A stretch of 64,000 nt of DNA from Schistosoma mansoni (GCF_000237925.1 NC_031496.1:15078589-15142588); one strand, 5' to 3'. Numbered from the stretch's first letter, positions 12,010 through 25,455 are shown. The notes: generated by a model from the letters alone, not told the origin. A program made the numbers and translations.

Positions 12010-12503
12010 ACATATATAACTCAAAACAACTGTCAACCAATCCTCAATACAAATATCAATGCGATTCTATTATACGGAGCTGAAACCCGGAGAACTACCA
12101 CAACCATGATCAAAAATGTACAAGTGTTTATAAACAATTGTCTTTGTAAGGTACTAAATATTCGTTGGCCGGATATCATCAGCAACAACCTACTGTGGAA
12201 GAAAACAACTTCCATATGAAAAGGAAATTAGGAAAAGACGTTGGGGATGGATAGGACATACATTGCGGAGATCGCCGAAGTGCACCACGAGTCAAATCCT
12301 AACCTGGAATTCTGAAGGTCAAAGGAAGAGAGGCAGACCAATGAACATATTGCATTGAGAATTGGAGGTAGGCATCAAAGAATGAATAGCAACTAGAAAC
12401 AATTTGAAAGATCGCCGAGGACAGAGTTGGATGGAGAATAATGGTGAGTGGTCTATGTTTTTCTATGAGGTGTGATAAGCGTAAGTAAGTAAGCAAGTAA
12501 GTG
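12010..12503 (+). mobile_element. 3' tail of an RTE/SR2-like LINE
   Basis: The plus strand encodes the end of a schistosome LINE endonuclease-reverse transcriptase. It begins ILLYGAETRRT (the LLYG.E.W block after RT), then [13 protein letters not shown], then [11 protein letters not shown] and [11 protein letters not shown]. The copy is 5' truncated and carries in-frame stops and at least one frameshift, so it is dead. It ends in a short GTAA repeat (about 12480-12503); RTE-type LINEs often end in such simple repeats. The open frames on the opposite strand here are shadows. Assignment to the RTE/SR2 group is from memory of the family and not searched. Confidence 0.7.
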
Positions 12504-13440
12504 ACGTATTAGTAAACAGTAAATTCTTAAGTGTTATATATAATCGCTCAAATCGTTTGAAAGTGATTAATTTTCACCACACGTCAACGTACAATAATGC
12601 AGCAATATGTTCAACCTGATCATCCAAACTGTGTTCAGTTCATAATCATATCTTGAATGTGATCACTCAGTTACTGGAATTTGTTTCCACGTCAAGAGAT
12701 TACTGTTTTAGAGTTTTTTTTAACTGCACACTTATACTTTCATAGACATTTATTATCAAATATTTATACTATTAACTTTGTTTTCAAAAATGCATAGAAA
12801 CATATAAGCAGTTAGTTCCTCGTTAAATAAAACATATCAGTGAATAATAGGGACATAGCTTTCAGTAATTTAATGCCGACAGATTTTGCTTACTAATGCA
12901 TAAGAACAAACTTTGATTCATAGTAGCCAAATCATCAATGATAAGTAAATTTAAAAATCATTTGCAGAGCTATGAAAACTAAACGTCATTGAAAATGTTT
13001 CGAAGAGCTGATATGTTTTGAAAAATAGTTTAATTATGTTATATATGAGGTTAGTTTCGGAGAGTCAAACTGTTTTCCCTCGGTGATAAAGTCAAACAGT
13101 GTGAGTAATAAGACTTCATCATTTTGTCTAAGTTGTGTTCTATAAATGCTTAGTTAATAAAAATGGTCATTTCAAAATCTACCTATACTCATTACTGTAA
13201 TTATAATCTTCAGCTGACCAGTAACTATTGTGATATATGTTTTCTGGGGGAGGGGGGATAATCATGATATTTTGATCTAGATACAAGTGTTAGTAAATCT
13301 GATTATAATTATGGGTAGATTTGTGGTTTTGGAGAACGATCAGTTTCATTACATAACATAAGAAATGGGAAAATAAAATTCTTTACAAATACATTTATAA
13401 CGTTGAATATGTCGATAGCTGTTTGAACTTAGTAACATAA
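12504..13440. other. No gene recognised
   Basis: AT-rich DNA without coding or repeat signal that I can support. Confidence 0.5.
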
Positions 13441-13620
13441 TTAATAACCTTTCAGTCTTAAAACTAATTACGCGGGTCTTTTTTTCACAATGAACACCAA
13501 CATTCGGATGCAGGTACCTGCAAATGATGAGTCCTAAATAGAAGGAAATGAGTGTCCTTTATTCCACTAACTAAAGTCCACTTCAATGATAATAGTTATT
13601 TATTGAAAATATTTTCGAAT
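13440..13620 (+). mobile_element. Decayed SMα-type hammerhead SINE
   Basis: About 13505-13566 aligns with the SMα hammerhead: ATGATGAGTCC-TAAATA, then GAAGGAAA, then GAGTGTCC and TTATTCCACT. The remainder of the element on both sides is hard to follow. Core and stem II have several changes, so it is inactive. Confidence 0.5.
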
Positions 13621-15685
13621 CTGATTAAATACATAGAATGAAATGATACTTTAAATATTTTTTTAAAAGTGAGCTGAGATAATTAAAATAACTAAGTAGA
13701 TTCATTTTTAAGAGCATGTGGTTACTTGAGGATTTAATGTATGTATGAAACGTGTGTAACCAATAAATAACATAAGTAAGTGTTCATTTCAAATCGTTTT
13801 ATTTCGTTAAGGTTATTGTTGAAGGTAGATTGTTTATGTCTATGCTGCTGGCAATATACAGCGAAAAGAATGTAAATTATTTAGATGTCCATTGACTAGA
13901 CTACCGACTTTTAATTGGCAATCACTCAATATTTATCGTCACCATTGACGAAGAAGTAAGACACGGAAACTTATTGAAACACTTTGTGCTGAGAATTCCA
14001 TGTTGTACCAAAAATATAATACTGAATGAAGCTAATAATAATAGTAATAATAGTTATCCCAATATATATTCAACTATTATATGAAAAAAACTATTTTACA
14101 TGATTCGTGCTAAAAGATGCAACAATAAAACAAACTCTGTATTTTTAAGACATACTAAAGCCAACGTATTACACCGTATGTTCTATTTGTAATGAATTTT
14201 CAATTATATCTTTGAAATACAAAGTACAGCTGTTATTTTCAAACAAACTCTATCTCATAATGTTCCTTCAGTACAAACCTATATCATACAAAATAACGAT
14301 CACTTACCAAACATAGGTTTTCGTACTCATCTTTGTGCCATACTGTATAATAACCAGCTCACTTATTTTAAATGAAAGACTACTTATATAATAAAAAATA
14401 ATAATATAATAATAATATAATAAAAATAATAAAAACAAGTTTTTGGATGAAATAAAAACTAAACGTTTGAGCAAAATATATGTAGTAGATAACTGAACAG
14501 TATCTGGTTAATCCATGTACGGATTTTATTTCTTTTATAATTAAAAATTACCGATGTTACAATTTATGTTAAAGAAAAACTATTTGGGTGGTAGATTATT
14601 CAAGTGTAAAAAAAATATGAAATAGACACGACATCGGATGAGGTACTTTTCTTGTCTACAGACCAAAGAACACAAAAAAATCTCATTGTTTTCTAATGCT
14701 TTGAAATTATTAGTGAATAGACTTTAGGTCGCTTTGAATGTATGAACAGCTAACAAATATTATGTAATAATTAGAATAACAAGTTCATTTAAGAATACGT
14801 GTGTTAAAAGTTGATATCACGAGGAAAACAAATTCAAGGTAAATTAAATTTATGCTTGTTGTTTTATAGAGTTGAGACAAAAAACTTATTTTTTGGAGAC
14901 GTTCAAGTAGCATATACCAATCACGTACTGTAGTAATTCATGCAATAAAGTTCATAGTTTGATTAAAATGTATTCCACTGAAGTCATTAACCAGTCACGT
15001 TTAGCCTATCAATGAAACCAATCTCCAAGAACCCAATAATGAGACAAAGCAGTCGTTATCCTTCACTTGCAAATGTCAAAATGTTTTCGTTGTTCATAAT
15101 AAAAAATATGAAAGAATAACGTTTCATAGCGTATGTTGTTTTTGAGGAGATTATCATGATATTCCAGATTAATTACACGTTTTCAGATAGTCAGTTATTT
15201 GATAGAAGTTAAATTGACGACGCCTGTCATTTAAATGTACTTCCATCTTGTTAGAGTTAAAATAGAACTCGAACCCCTTATTCTTTTCTTGAAACGACCA
15301 TCATATTATCTACTATGCTACTAAATCCAGTTACTTTAGCAACGGGGATTAATGTCATTTTTATTTGTAATTATTTGAATCCTACAGTTGTTGTTGCACA
15401 AGCTAGTAGCCATCCGAACTCGAAAGCCTAATAGATAACGCGTTAGTCTTTGGAAACAAAACTCACTAAATTCAAGCCATATTGTGAATATTAACAATGT
15501 GAAAAATTTATATTCAGCTTACAAAACGCTCATCCTAGTTTACATTGCTAAACACTACCGAATTTTATATTCATTATTATGTTCTAGACTAAGATATAAC
15601 TAATAAAATATCATAATCAATATTGGTTGAGAATGTTCACCTACTTACTACAGTTAAATGAGGGTTTTAAAGCAGTATGAAGAAT
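13621..15685. other. No gene recognised
   Basis: AT-rich DNA with an imperfect ATA/AAT microsatellite near 14.39-14.43 kb. No coding signal. Confidence 0.5.
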
Positions 15686-15689
15686 AAGG

Positions 15690-16010
15690 ATTATGTTGGT
15701 ATCATTACCAAGGTTTGACTTGGTAATTGAGCATTGAGTGGATTGTTATAAATAAAGAATTTTTCGACTCATTGGGATATTGCAAATGTATTAATTTGTT
15801 TATAATAAGGATTAAGTTTTACAGTTAATGGTTACAGTTAGGGATTGGATTTAGGATTTTCATCACGAAGTGATATCAGCTATAATGCTAAGATGATATT
15901 TAGTTAAATGAGTGAATGAATTTCGCGCCAAAATCCAAGATCTATTATTCTAAGTTTGATTGGTTTTTCCATAAATCATAGTCTCGTCACAACTTTTATA
16001 AAGTATGACA
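15690..16010. repeat. Dispersed repeat related to the 6.6-7.1 kb element
   Basis: 15690-15815 holds two pieces of the repeat at 7.0-7.17 kb, but in a different relative orientation: the GGTATCATTACCAAG piece, then the CGACTCATTGGGATATTGCA piece. The following 200 bp looks like older repeat DNA, but this window holds no second copy to compare it with. Confidence 0.5.
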
Positions 16011-17160
16011 ACGATAATGAAGAAACCCAACATAATATGATATGATCACTTCTAAATGATAATAAATGTTTTTGTAAATAGGAATACCTGTAAAACTGAC
16101 AAATGAATTTGATAAATTGAAATAATCTATAATTTATAAATTTATTAAACATCAAGTTGACATTGTCATAAATATATCCCTGCTTTTTTCATTGTTTATT
16201 AAAGTGATGTATACAAAGTTTTATATATTTATACAAAACACATGATAGATGATCAATTTATAGACGAATTAAGTGACGTATTCTGAATTGCGTCATATCA
16301 TTTTTATATCAACTGAAAAACAAATACTATTGACAGTTAGAAGTTTTCATAAATACCTTTGTTCATAAAGAACAAAGAAGATAAAGCGTTGGAAAACACG
16401 AAAAAATGTTGAAATTTTTGTTGTAAAGGAAGATATGTAAGCAATACATGTTAACTCCTGAGTTTAACTTTTTTTTAGCCGTAAACCAGTTATCTAACTT
16501 GTCCTGTACTACCATTGCTTCGGTTTATTTACGTAATACACCAAAAAGTAAGCAGCATTACACAACATTTCCTTTTTAAAAAGGGACTATTTACTGTCAC
16601 ACAAACATGATATAAACAGGGTTCTAAACCAAAAGTTACAATCGGTACATTGAGTACGTTACATTTAGGCAAGTCTATTATCACCCAGTGCTTCATATTT
16701 CCGTCAGTATAGAGTCTCATTTTAAGACAATATCTGTCTGTCATCTGATATGAGCCTATAATGTACAGAATAACTGACTTTATGCTCGAAAAACAGAATC
16801 AATGTTGTCGAAAACAAGGGATTAGAATATTATTGCTAGGCCATAGCGTGCAAAATTCAGGATTAATGCATGAATTTACGTCGAATAAAAGCAAAGAAAT
16901 AAAAACAGTAGGGAGTCTATATTTTGTCGATAAGACTGTTAAATAACATAAAAATATACATAATCCTTTACCATAGAAGCAACTCGAGTTCGCTTAGCAA
17001 ATCACAGTACTTTTACTTTTGGCTAACACTTCACTATAAGAAATAGGATGATATAGTAACTATTCAAGGAAGAACACTACTAAATTATTGCTTTCTGAAT
17101 ATTTAACACTGGACTATGATTTTTACAATGATTACAAAAAACGGAAAATAGTTCATTTCA
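16011..17160. other. No gene recognised
   Basis: AT-rich DNA. The short open frames near 16.53-16.95 kb have no recognisable motif. Confidence 0.5.
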
Positions 17161-17164
17161 AGTT

Positions 17165-17400
17165 TTTACAGAGTAGATAGAATGTATCTAACAGTGGAAT
17201 ACAGGACACGCGTATCTCTCTGTTTAACACTTGTCAGCTGAATGTACTAATGTTTACCTCGGAGCTATAACCAAGAACCTTTGGTTATAAATGCTATGTT
17301 TTCCCCTTAGGTTCTATGTCTAGATAGATACTCACTTGTGACAGTTTGAATTACTTGGTTTCAGGGTTATTTAGTCAGCATCTCGTGACAAAAGCATTTA
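17165..17400 (-). mobile_element. Decayed SMα-type SINE
   Basis: The minus strand near 17191-17250 shows the remains of an SMα hammerhead: CAGCTGACAAGTG, then ACGCGTGTCCTGTATTCCAC, aligning to the family's CAGCTGATGAG and CGCGTCCTGGATTCCAC. The core and stem II are degraded. The limits are approximate. Confidence 0.5.
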
Positions 17401-19585
17401 AATATTATACCTATAACAAAATGTCAAAAACTATAATTCTCTACTAATGATTGCATTCTTGTATAGACGATAAACTTGACTAGTATTTTCTTTGTAAAGT
17501 TAAATAATATTAGAATATATATGCATATAAATAAATAATCAGAAATTTGAAAGTAATCTATTACGAGTTTACTTAAATTTATTTGAAAATACAATAAAAC
17601 AGTGAAATATTTTAATGCAACTTGTAGTAGTTTAGATAGTCAACATATTTTGTAATCAGATTTCATATGTAAACAAATCGATAATCAAGTCATTTGTGTG
17701 AAATTCCAAGGAAAACTCATCAAAACGTTCCATGTGCAAAAACAGTTCGTTATTCGCGAACGTTAGCAACATAAGTGAACCACATGATATATTGTACGTC
17801 TCTAATACAAAATCTGAACCAACTATTCTAGCGAAAATTTTGGGGTTAATTTTCTCGATATTTCTTAAGGGTCATGGACATACAACTGTTCCCTGATCTA
17901 GTTTTTTGTACCATAATAATGAAAGCACGGATTTGTTCTTATTTCATTCGAAATCATAATGTACTGGCATTTTTTCAGGAGTTCAGATATATTGGAAGGT
18001 TGAAAAATAAATTGTAATAACAGTTTGCTGATTGATTCAGTACGTGCACTCACAAAACAGGATAGTTCACAATTATAAGCAGCAAAACTATATTTAATCA
18101 ACACAATCGAATAAAACACTTGTCACTTCTCATTGTTTTGTACGAGTGAATCATTCTGTTACTTTTGTTCTCAATCTTTAGTTTCAGATAGTAACCATAT
18201 ATTGTTTTATATTGAATAAAAAGATATTCATTAAATAATCGAATAACACATAATCTTATGTTTCATTTTATATTTATATGAACTAATTATGTGATTATGT
18301 ATGTATCTACTAAAGAAAAGTCATAACACCATCGCTAGCAGCTTATTCAAATACAATGTTAGTCTTCACAAAACAAATGAGTCAATTTTAAGAGAGTTCA
18401 AATAAAACTCTAGAAACGAAAACAATCACATATACGGAAAACGAATTTGTGATGCTGGATTTAATTGATTATTCAAAAAATATACACCTTTTGTGTTTGA
18501 TACACTTAAGATGATTTCTATAGTCAATCTATATAAGTACCTAGGTAATTTGTGAAGATATAATAATGATGTATAGCAATACCTAGATTCATTGTTATCG
18601 TATAATATAGGACTATGAGTAAAATAACTAGTTGAAACTCACAAAAATTCATCGTTTACTCACGTTTACAATAAAATTTATTTCTGAGATGTGCTTCTAT
18701 CAGATTAATTTGTGTGTACTGATCGATGACCATAATCTCATGGGTAGTTAATAAATTTATGTTTAAGGATGTCATTTAGAAATTACTTCACTTTTAACAG
18801 GATAACATGATTCTTACAAGTAATCACCGGTTATTCTCTTCTTTGTTACAAAATCGAGTTGTTTTCGATCACAGACAACTACTACTGACTAGCATTTGGT
18901 ATTTGTGAGAGTGCTACGCTCCACGGAGTAAATAATAAAGATTTATTTAATAAATTATTCAGAAAATAAAGGTGATTATGTTTTATACTTCACCATATTA
19001 CTAAGCTGGTTATTAGTATAAACTTCATCAAAAAATTGTGGTTTCCTTTGAAAGGGTTTTCCACAAATACTTTTATACTTGTTCTAAGTAAAGGTAAGTT
19101 GATATGAAGATTGACACGCCTTACAAATAAATCACGAAATTTTAGCTTTGAAAAATTAAGTAAACATTAACTAAAAAGTTTCTTTTAATTTCAAAAATGC
19201 AGAAGAAGGCTGAGAACTTATAATTTATGATGGCTCATTTTAAATATTATATCCAGAATGTGGGTTTTACTTATCTATCTAGTTAAACCATATGAAAATT
19301 AATAAAAAGTACTCTGAATCTCCTTTTTTCTATGTAATAGATATGTCAGGGTGATTGGTGCCAACACTTGAACACTCAAAACTTTAATGATTTTTGTGGT
19401 GTTTGAAAGGCTTTCTCTTGAACATTCCTTCTGACGAAACTCAAGCTATTTATGATGTACTACTAATTGTTCAAGCATTCAAAAACTTCTTTTCTTTTGT
19501 ATAAGATCGTATATATTAGAAGGCTGAAAATGTGAGAAACTCCAAACAACTAGTACAAATGGTATAAAATTCATTCTGTTGAGCG
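17401..19585. other. No gene recognised
   Basis: AT-rich DNA; nothing beyond short unsupported open frames. Confidence 0.5.
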
Positions 19586-19589
19586 AACC

Positions 19590-19885
19590 AGTGACTATCT
19601 GAACTCAGTAGTCAAGAAGATGACATATCGGTGTTCTAACCAATTGATACTGAGTCCGAATTCCGGCGTGAAAATTAACTCTACGATGTAGTTGTATCCA
19701 GCTGACGAATCCTCTATAGGATGAAACATGAGTGCTCCGGATTCCACTCCTGTTCACCACCAAACTGTGCTTTAAGTGCTGGTGATTTAATAGCATTACC
19801 GAGACAGTCTGCCAAGATGTACATATTTGAAAAGAGACTGATCAATTTCGTCCTCAACATCAATGGAAAGATTCAAACAACCATT
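19590..19885 (+). mobile_element. SMα-type SINE with hammerhead
   Basis: Order along the plus strand: a tRNA-like head with a B-box-like GAGTCCGAATTCC (about 19648-19660), a hammerhead (19696-19742), and the SMα tail with ACTGATCAAT and GGAAAGATTCAAACAA motifs (about 19830-19880). The same tail motifs recur in the inverted pair at 30.4-30.7 kb. The open frames on both strands here are shadows of the repeat. Confidence 0.75.
19696..19742 (+). ncRNA. Hammerhead ribozyme, SMα type, near canonical
   Basis: ATCCAG (stem I), CTGACGA (core), ATCC-TCTATA-GGAT (stem II, 4 pairs), GAAA, then CATGAGTGCT, then CCGGAT (stem I, one A·C mismatch). The helix III and cleavage region is altered relative to the SMα form, so self-cleavage is doubtful while core and stem II are intact. 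Confidence 0.6.
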
Positions 19886-20812
19886 CCGAATAAACCTATT
19901 GTTCCAGTCTTTAATTCATTTTCAAACAAAAAGGAATTTTAGACAAATGTTATAATGTGTAGTTAAGTAACAGTGACATTTCTGTCACGAATCAATTAAC
20001 CAATGTACCATTTGATTCAAAATTATATAAAAATGTACCTTATTTTTTAAAATATATTTGTTGTTGTCCTTTTGAACTAAATCATTATCATATGTTTCCA
20101 TGTATAACTTCATTCAACTAATCAATAACAACGATCATCATCAAAATTTTTAAAAAATTTTAAAAACGTGTAACTATTGTAATTAGTTTTCTCCATAACA
20201 TTAAATCTTAGAATGACTGAAGTCAGTTCATATAGTAAAAATACACCTAATGCGATCATTATGGATACACTACTAAGTTATAATCTCCATCATGATCATA
20301 TAACAATAATGTATATATCATCACATACATATATCATTATATTCAATAAAAGATTTATCGGAAATCTGTTTACTCAATTATATTTCTATCTAGTTTAAAT
20401 GAAAATAGTCTTATGAACTAAGTTTTACTGATCACAATTTCAGATGTGCAACTGTTTTGACGTACATCAGTGAAAAGAAATCTAGGAAAATAATTTTAAA
20501 TGATAGAATTTTACACAATGATTATATAAATAAAATCAAATGAAATTGAGTATACAAACATATTGAAGACAAAATCTAGGTATATTTGCAGTATACACTA
20601 TGATATATGCATTATCTAGGAATGATTCTTGTTCAAAGAACTATATCCAAGGTATTCGTAATAAAATAACTAAAATGCCTTCCGGAATAACGGGTTCCAA
20701 AGATATATACTTAAACAGATAGACGTTTTAGTCCCCTTGATGAAATACTTATTCATTTGAGAAAAAATATCAATTAAAAATATAAGTTATGAGAAAAAAT
20801 CAAATAAGCTAC
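19886..20812. other. No gene recognised
   Basis: AT-rich DNA, no coding signal. Confidence 0.5.
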
Positions 20813-20813
20813 C

Positions 20814-21195
20814 TTTTAAAAGATTAATATTTGAACGAAGAATATTCTTTTCCATAAATTCGCTTCAAGTTCTACAATTATATATCCAAATTAATAATCC
20901 GAAAAAATGGCCAGGTTAAAGGCAAACTACATCGTTCAAAAGCATGTAAATTTAGGAATGTCAAATCAAATAGAATAAAATTGTTAATGTTGATATGAAT
21001 CATATAGAATGTTAACTTGAATCTGTATATATGTTAAGTGAAAATTTAAGATCTGTGATCAGAATAAATATGGAACGATGTACTTTGCCTTTAGCCTGGC
21101 CATATTTTTCGGATTATTAATTGAGATATATAGTTGTAGAACTTGAAGAGAATTTATCGAAAAGAATATTCTTCGTTCAAATATTAGTCTTTTAA
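20814..21195. repeat. Foldback repeat with ~120-bp inverted arms
   Basis: 20814-20937 and 21073-21195 are inverted copies of each other, roughly 90% identical by eye, separated by about 135 bp of unrelated AT-rich DNA. The structure is MITE-like, with no coding capacity. A third, more diverged single arm lies at 22739-22850. Confidence 0.65.
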
Positions 21196-22738
21196 TATAA
21201 TGGGGATCTTTAAACGAATAAACTACTTTTTTCATAATTATATTATTGGTGTATATTAGTAATTGTAAATGACATGTACCTGATCATTAGACTAACTAAC
21301 TTTTATAAGACTACATTCTATTATATCTGCTATGAATATTAAATATTCACCAGTGGTTGTAATAATAATATTATTAATAGAAACAGTTCACATGTTAAAC
21401 ACTTTCAGATCTTTCAGTTGCAAATTCATATCTTTTCCCCTTTTCTAATCTGAATTATGGTACAAAATATGGATATTACTTACTAAATCAATAAATGTTA
21501 ATAAACCCTATAATTACTAACTTATCGGATGTGTAATGGTAATAATAATCTAATTTTAAAAAAGTCTGGAATATACCCATTACAATAATAATAATAGACT
21601 GTCTAGGGATCATTTACAAATGACTCATTGATGAAGTATTTTTCATACCTTTGAAAAATGCCGACATATTGAAACAAAAATGTCCAATAATTTTTTTTGA
21701 AAATGAAACAATTTAATAAAGGTAGTTTATTTATAAAGGTCATACCCATATATTGAAGATATTAAAATGTATTTATTCTATATATTTTTGTGATTTGTTT
21801 TAGATTTTATAGATATGAAGATGAGAAATGATGATAGGGATAAAAATGTTAGTCTAAGTCATTCACCATAACGTGAGTACATACTATGACAGGTTATTCT
21901 GAAATATTTCTTTTATTTAAATAAAAAAATTAAATGTATTACCATCATGTAATACTCATACTTATCTAGAATTTCAATAAAAGTTTTATAGTAATCTGAG
22001 TAGAACAAATAGAACTTCATTTATTTCAAGAATGAATGTTAAACTAATTAATGTATACACCGATTTCGAATGTTTAGGATTTTCTGTATCCAAAATCTTG
22101 ATAATTTCTCAGTTGAACTTACATCCTTAGTTGTATACATGCATTAATATTAGTGACCATTTATTGTGTCGTTTCACTGACAGATATGTTCATATACACG
22201 TAATTGAAGATATCCACTTTTTTTAAAGACGTATTCATCACATTTGATATGATTTAATTTGTGGATTATTTTGCATTTATTTATTTTCACCGTTGTTTGT
22301 CTTCAATCCTCATAAAATGAAGTGAAATGACTACTTTTATTTTGAACGATATTGTTTCTAAAAGATTTTCAAACCTTTGTGGCGATTTTTGAGATATATT
22401 TCCTAAATTTCCTAAATAAAATAAAATATCTTACCAATCTTTATTATTATTATCACACTTGTTAACCTTTTTTGGAAAAATTTATTCAGTATCCACCCCT
22501 ACCTAATATATCTGACCTAAATCATATTATTCTACATATTACGTAATTTCTGATTTGTAATCCCATTGTTCTACCTCACCCTATGTCAACTATATTTATT
22601 CTGATCATTTATCTTATGATTTTATTTCACTTATAAACTGATTCAAGTTAACACTTCATATTAGTCATCTCAATATTAACGATTCGATCTAATTTTATAT
22701 CACAAACACTCCTTGATTCGTATGTTACAGTTTTTAAA
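21196..22738. other. No gene recognised
   Basis: AT-rich DNA with small ATT/ATA runs (near 21.36, 21.54 and 22.44 kb). Nothing else supported. Confidence 0.5.
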
Positions 22739-22850
22739 TGATGTACTGTGCCTTAAACCTGGCCAATTTTCTCTTGTGGATCATTTAATTTGGATATGAT
22801 AATTATAGAACCTGATGAGAAATTATTGAAAAAAATATTCTTCATTCATA
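22739..22850. repeat. Single diverged arm of the 20.8-21.2 kb foldback repeat
   Basis: Shares GATGTACT.TGCCTT and CCTGGCCA motifs and the following 90 bp with the right arm at 21073-21195, in the same orientation, with many substitutions. Confidence 0.55.
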
Positions 22851-23478
22851 TAATTGTTATTGTATAATATTTTATTAATTGAATTCATTACTGACATAAT
22901 GTAAGAAAATAGATTTTTATGTAGAAATGTATAGAGAAAATTACTTCAGATACTTCATAGATACTTTGTATGTTTACCAACTAAAAATTCATTTGATAAT
23001 CTATTAAATGAAAATTAATCAAAATATTTTGACATTTAAATGACTGGGTAATTAAAATAGTTTTTGGGTTTCTTTTTTTTACAAGACAAATTAAATTCAT
23101 GATTTATTATAATTAATCGAAATAAATGTGGTTAGTTCAATAAGGAAAGACTGGGAGAATTGGGAAAATACTGTGATATTGAATAATATTTAAAAGGTAT
23201 CGGTTTATACCCTAATTGCTGTACTATATAGACCATATGAGACGTTTGATCTTATTATATATAAAAAAAAGGTTATACCTTATAACATTTACATTACTGT
23301 ATAAATAGTATAATAGACATTAAATTAACCTTTTCATTAAGTTTGTAATTGTCTAATTTTTTTAATTGCCTTTTAATAATTCAATACATAAATTATGTGT
23401 ATCAATCTGTAATAGATTTCATTTTCTCTGAAGTTGTCAGAAATATCACTTACAAAAAGAATTTTTACAAAGACCAAG
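22851..23478. other. No gene recognised
   Basis: AT-rich DNA, no coding signal. Confidence 0.5.
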
Positions 23479-23687
23479 AAAAATTATTCAGTGGCTCGAT
23501 GGCCTATCGGTTGAGTGCTGTAGTGTGAAACTGGTAGGTCCTGGGTTCGAATCTCGTGAGGCGGGATCGTGGATGCGCTTTGCTGAGAAGCCCCACAATC
23601 GGACAAAACGCCCTCCAGTGCTTCCGGATTTTCCATGGTAGTCTAGCTTCAATCGACTAATGATTTCAACTATGCAAAAATTATTCA
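23479..23687 (+). mobile_element. tRNA-headed hammerhead SINE with 12-bp target duplication
   Basis: The SINE proper is 23491-23675. AAAAATTATTCA occurs immediately before (23479-23490) and after (23676-23687), a perfect 12-bp target-site duplication. The head GTGGCTCGATGGCCTATCGG resembles an A box, and GGGTTCGAATCTC (about 23540-23552) is a near-perfect B box. The former hammerhead (about 23572-23625) has lost core bases (CTGAGAA, and AAAAC in place of GAAAC). The 3' end is TCTAGCTTCAATCGACTAAT then TTTCAAC. The copy shows the minimal mobile unit of the family and that it inserts by retroposition. The open frame on the minus strand is a shadow. Confidence 0.85.
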
Positions 23688-24425
23688 CTCAATGTTTAGA
23701 TTTTCAAAATTATTCATACTAAAACTCAGATAAGAAATATGGAGCTATTTGGTTTATTTTGATCACTCAATGAGTCCTCAGCGTTAACGACTGTAATGAA
23801 AATCACCTTTAAATCAAATCATAGTATAATCTATAGTACTCGAGTATTATGCATCTTTGATTCTTATCTTGGTACTAGTCATGTACTCACTGGTTTATGT
23901 CCATGAAATAAACCTCCATAATATAAGTGTCGATCAGTGATCAGTGAAGTTCAATTATGTAAGGATTTAAAAACATCACTGATGGAGAGTGAATATTGAA
24001 AGTTTTTAATGACAAACTGAAGAAACGTATGTAGCAATAGATCATTACGGTACGTTAAATAGCTCGACACATTTGTTACTTAGTATTTAAAGATATGTAG
24101 CCACTCATCACATCGTCATAGTTAAATAATTTTTACAGACCGTACAAAAACTGCCGTAGAAAGAGGAATGTTATCAAGAAAAACTGTTTTAACTGTTATG
24201 TGATACACACCAAATTAATTAAAAATCCAGTAGATCAAGGTTTTAATTTTAAGACTCATAACAACTTGACATCACATATCTTGCATTCAATCATCAGTAA
24301 ACCTGAGGATAGAGTCTGAAGTATTCAATTCTGTATAGTCTTAAGGTACAACTAGACATACTAACAATTAATGTGTACATATAAACACATATGACATTCA
24401 ACTGTTTGTTAATTAATTACTGTTC
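23688..24425. other. No gene recognised
   Basis: AT-rich DNA, no coding signal. Confidence 0.5.
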
Positions 24426-24429
24426 CCTC

Positions 24430-24780
24430 CATTCACAGCCACATTTGGCTAAATCTTTTACAAATGTTATTTTCTATTTTAATGGTACGATGTGGTCTGT
24501 CTGCTTGGTATATAAATGCAGTATGATTGAGAATAATGATTCATATTGCAGAGGCTGTTATTGGTGTTCTGAACTTAACTGGCTGAGCTAGCCAGAAAGC
24601 AGGACTGATAAAGTATTCATGACTGCTCATACGGTTTTTGTGTATCATAGCTCTGATCGACAATTCACTCCTCTCTCATTGGCGGGGATCAGTACGTTGA
24701 TATATTAACAAGGCACGCAGTCAATCGATATAACAGTAATACCATTAAAGAACCTGTTAACTGCTGATAACATTACATTA
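24430..24780 (+). repeat. Dispersed repeat, copy A (paired with 62.65-62.90 kb)
   Basis: The plus strand from about 24430 matches the minus strand of about 62650-62900. Shared landmarks, in order, are ACAAATGTTATTTTC.ATTTT, GTGGTCTGT, GTATA.AA (a possible TATA box), ATGATTCATAT and GAGGCTG. Beyond about 24620 the copies diverge. The family is not recognised; a promoter-bearing terminal part of a retroelement is possible. Confidence 0.55.
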
Positions 24781-25455
24781 TCGAAATTTATCAAATAGAA
24801 CCATATGATTTTGAGACTTACAATAAGACCGAGGGTTGGTATAGCTAATTAGTTTGGCCTATATTGAATAAAACTGAATTTTCAGATGATTTGCATTAAT
24901 ACTTCATAGAAATTACATTTAATTAACCTGTTTACTGATTGATATATTCAGAAACCAGGTTTGTATTATACATATACAACTGAAAAGAAATCCATAATTC
25001 AACTAGTTTATGCACAAATATCATTCTATTCTTCCTTAATACTATTAACAAATATCGTAAAACTTAAAACAGTTAACAAACAAGTATTCATATATACGTT
25101 ATACCTTCGAATCTATCCAATAATAAGAAAGGTTGAAAAAGTAATTTTAACAATCTCATAGTAATATGTATAATTTAATTAGAACAATGAATACTATAAA
25201 CTGGAGAAAAATTTGAACATTTTTTTGTGGTATATACTTGTTTAAATGATAATTACACTTCATACCAAAGAAAATATGAATAGTTAACCTAATAACAGAA
25301 ATGATAATAGTCTGAATAGTCAATTTCGAAACTGATAATTTCCCTTGGTAACATTGATTTCTATAAGGATGGAAAAAGTGGTTATTTCCATACTTTTTTA
25401 ACATAGAAAAGAAAATGTTCTTTAATAAATACAAAATATTTGTTAGCCAGAACAA

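Noticed and set aside
13925-13975. TTGACGAAGAAGT…GGAAAC looked like another hammerhead
   Set aside because: No stem II pairing and the GAAA block is not placed correctly.
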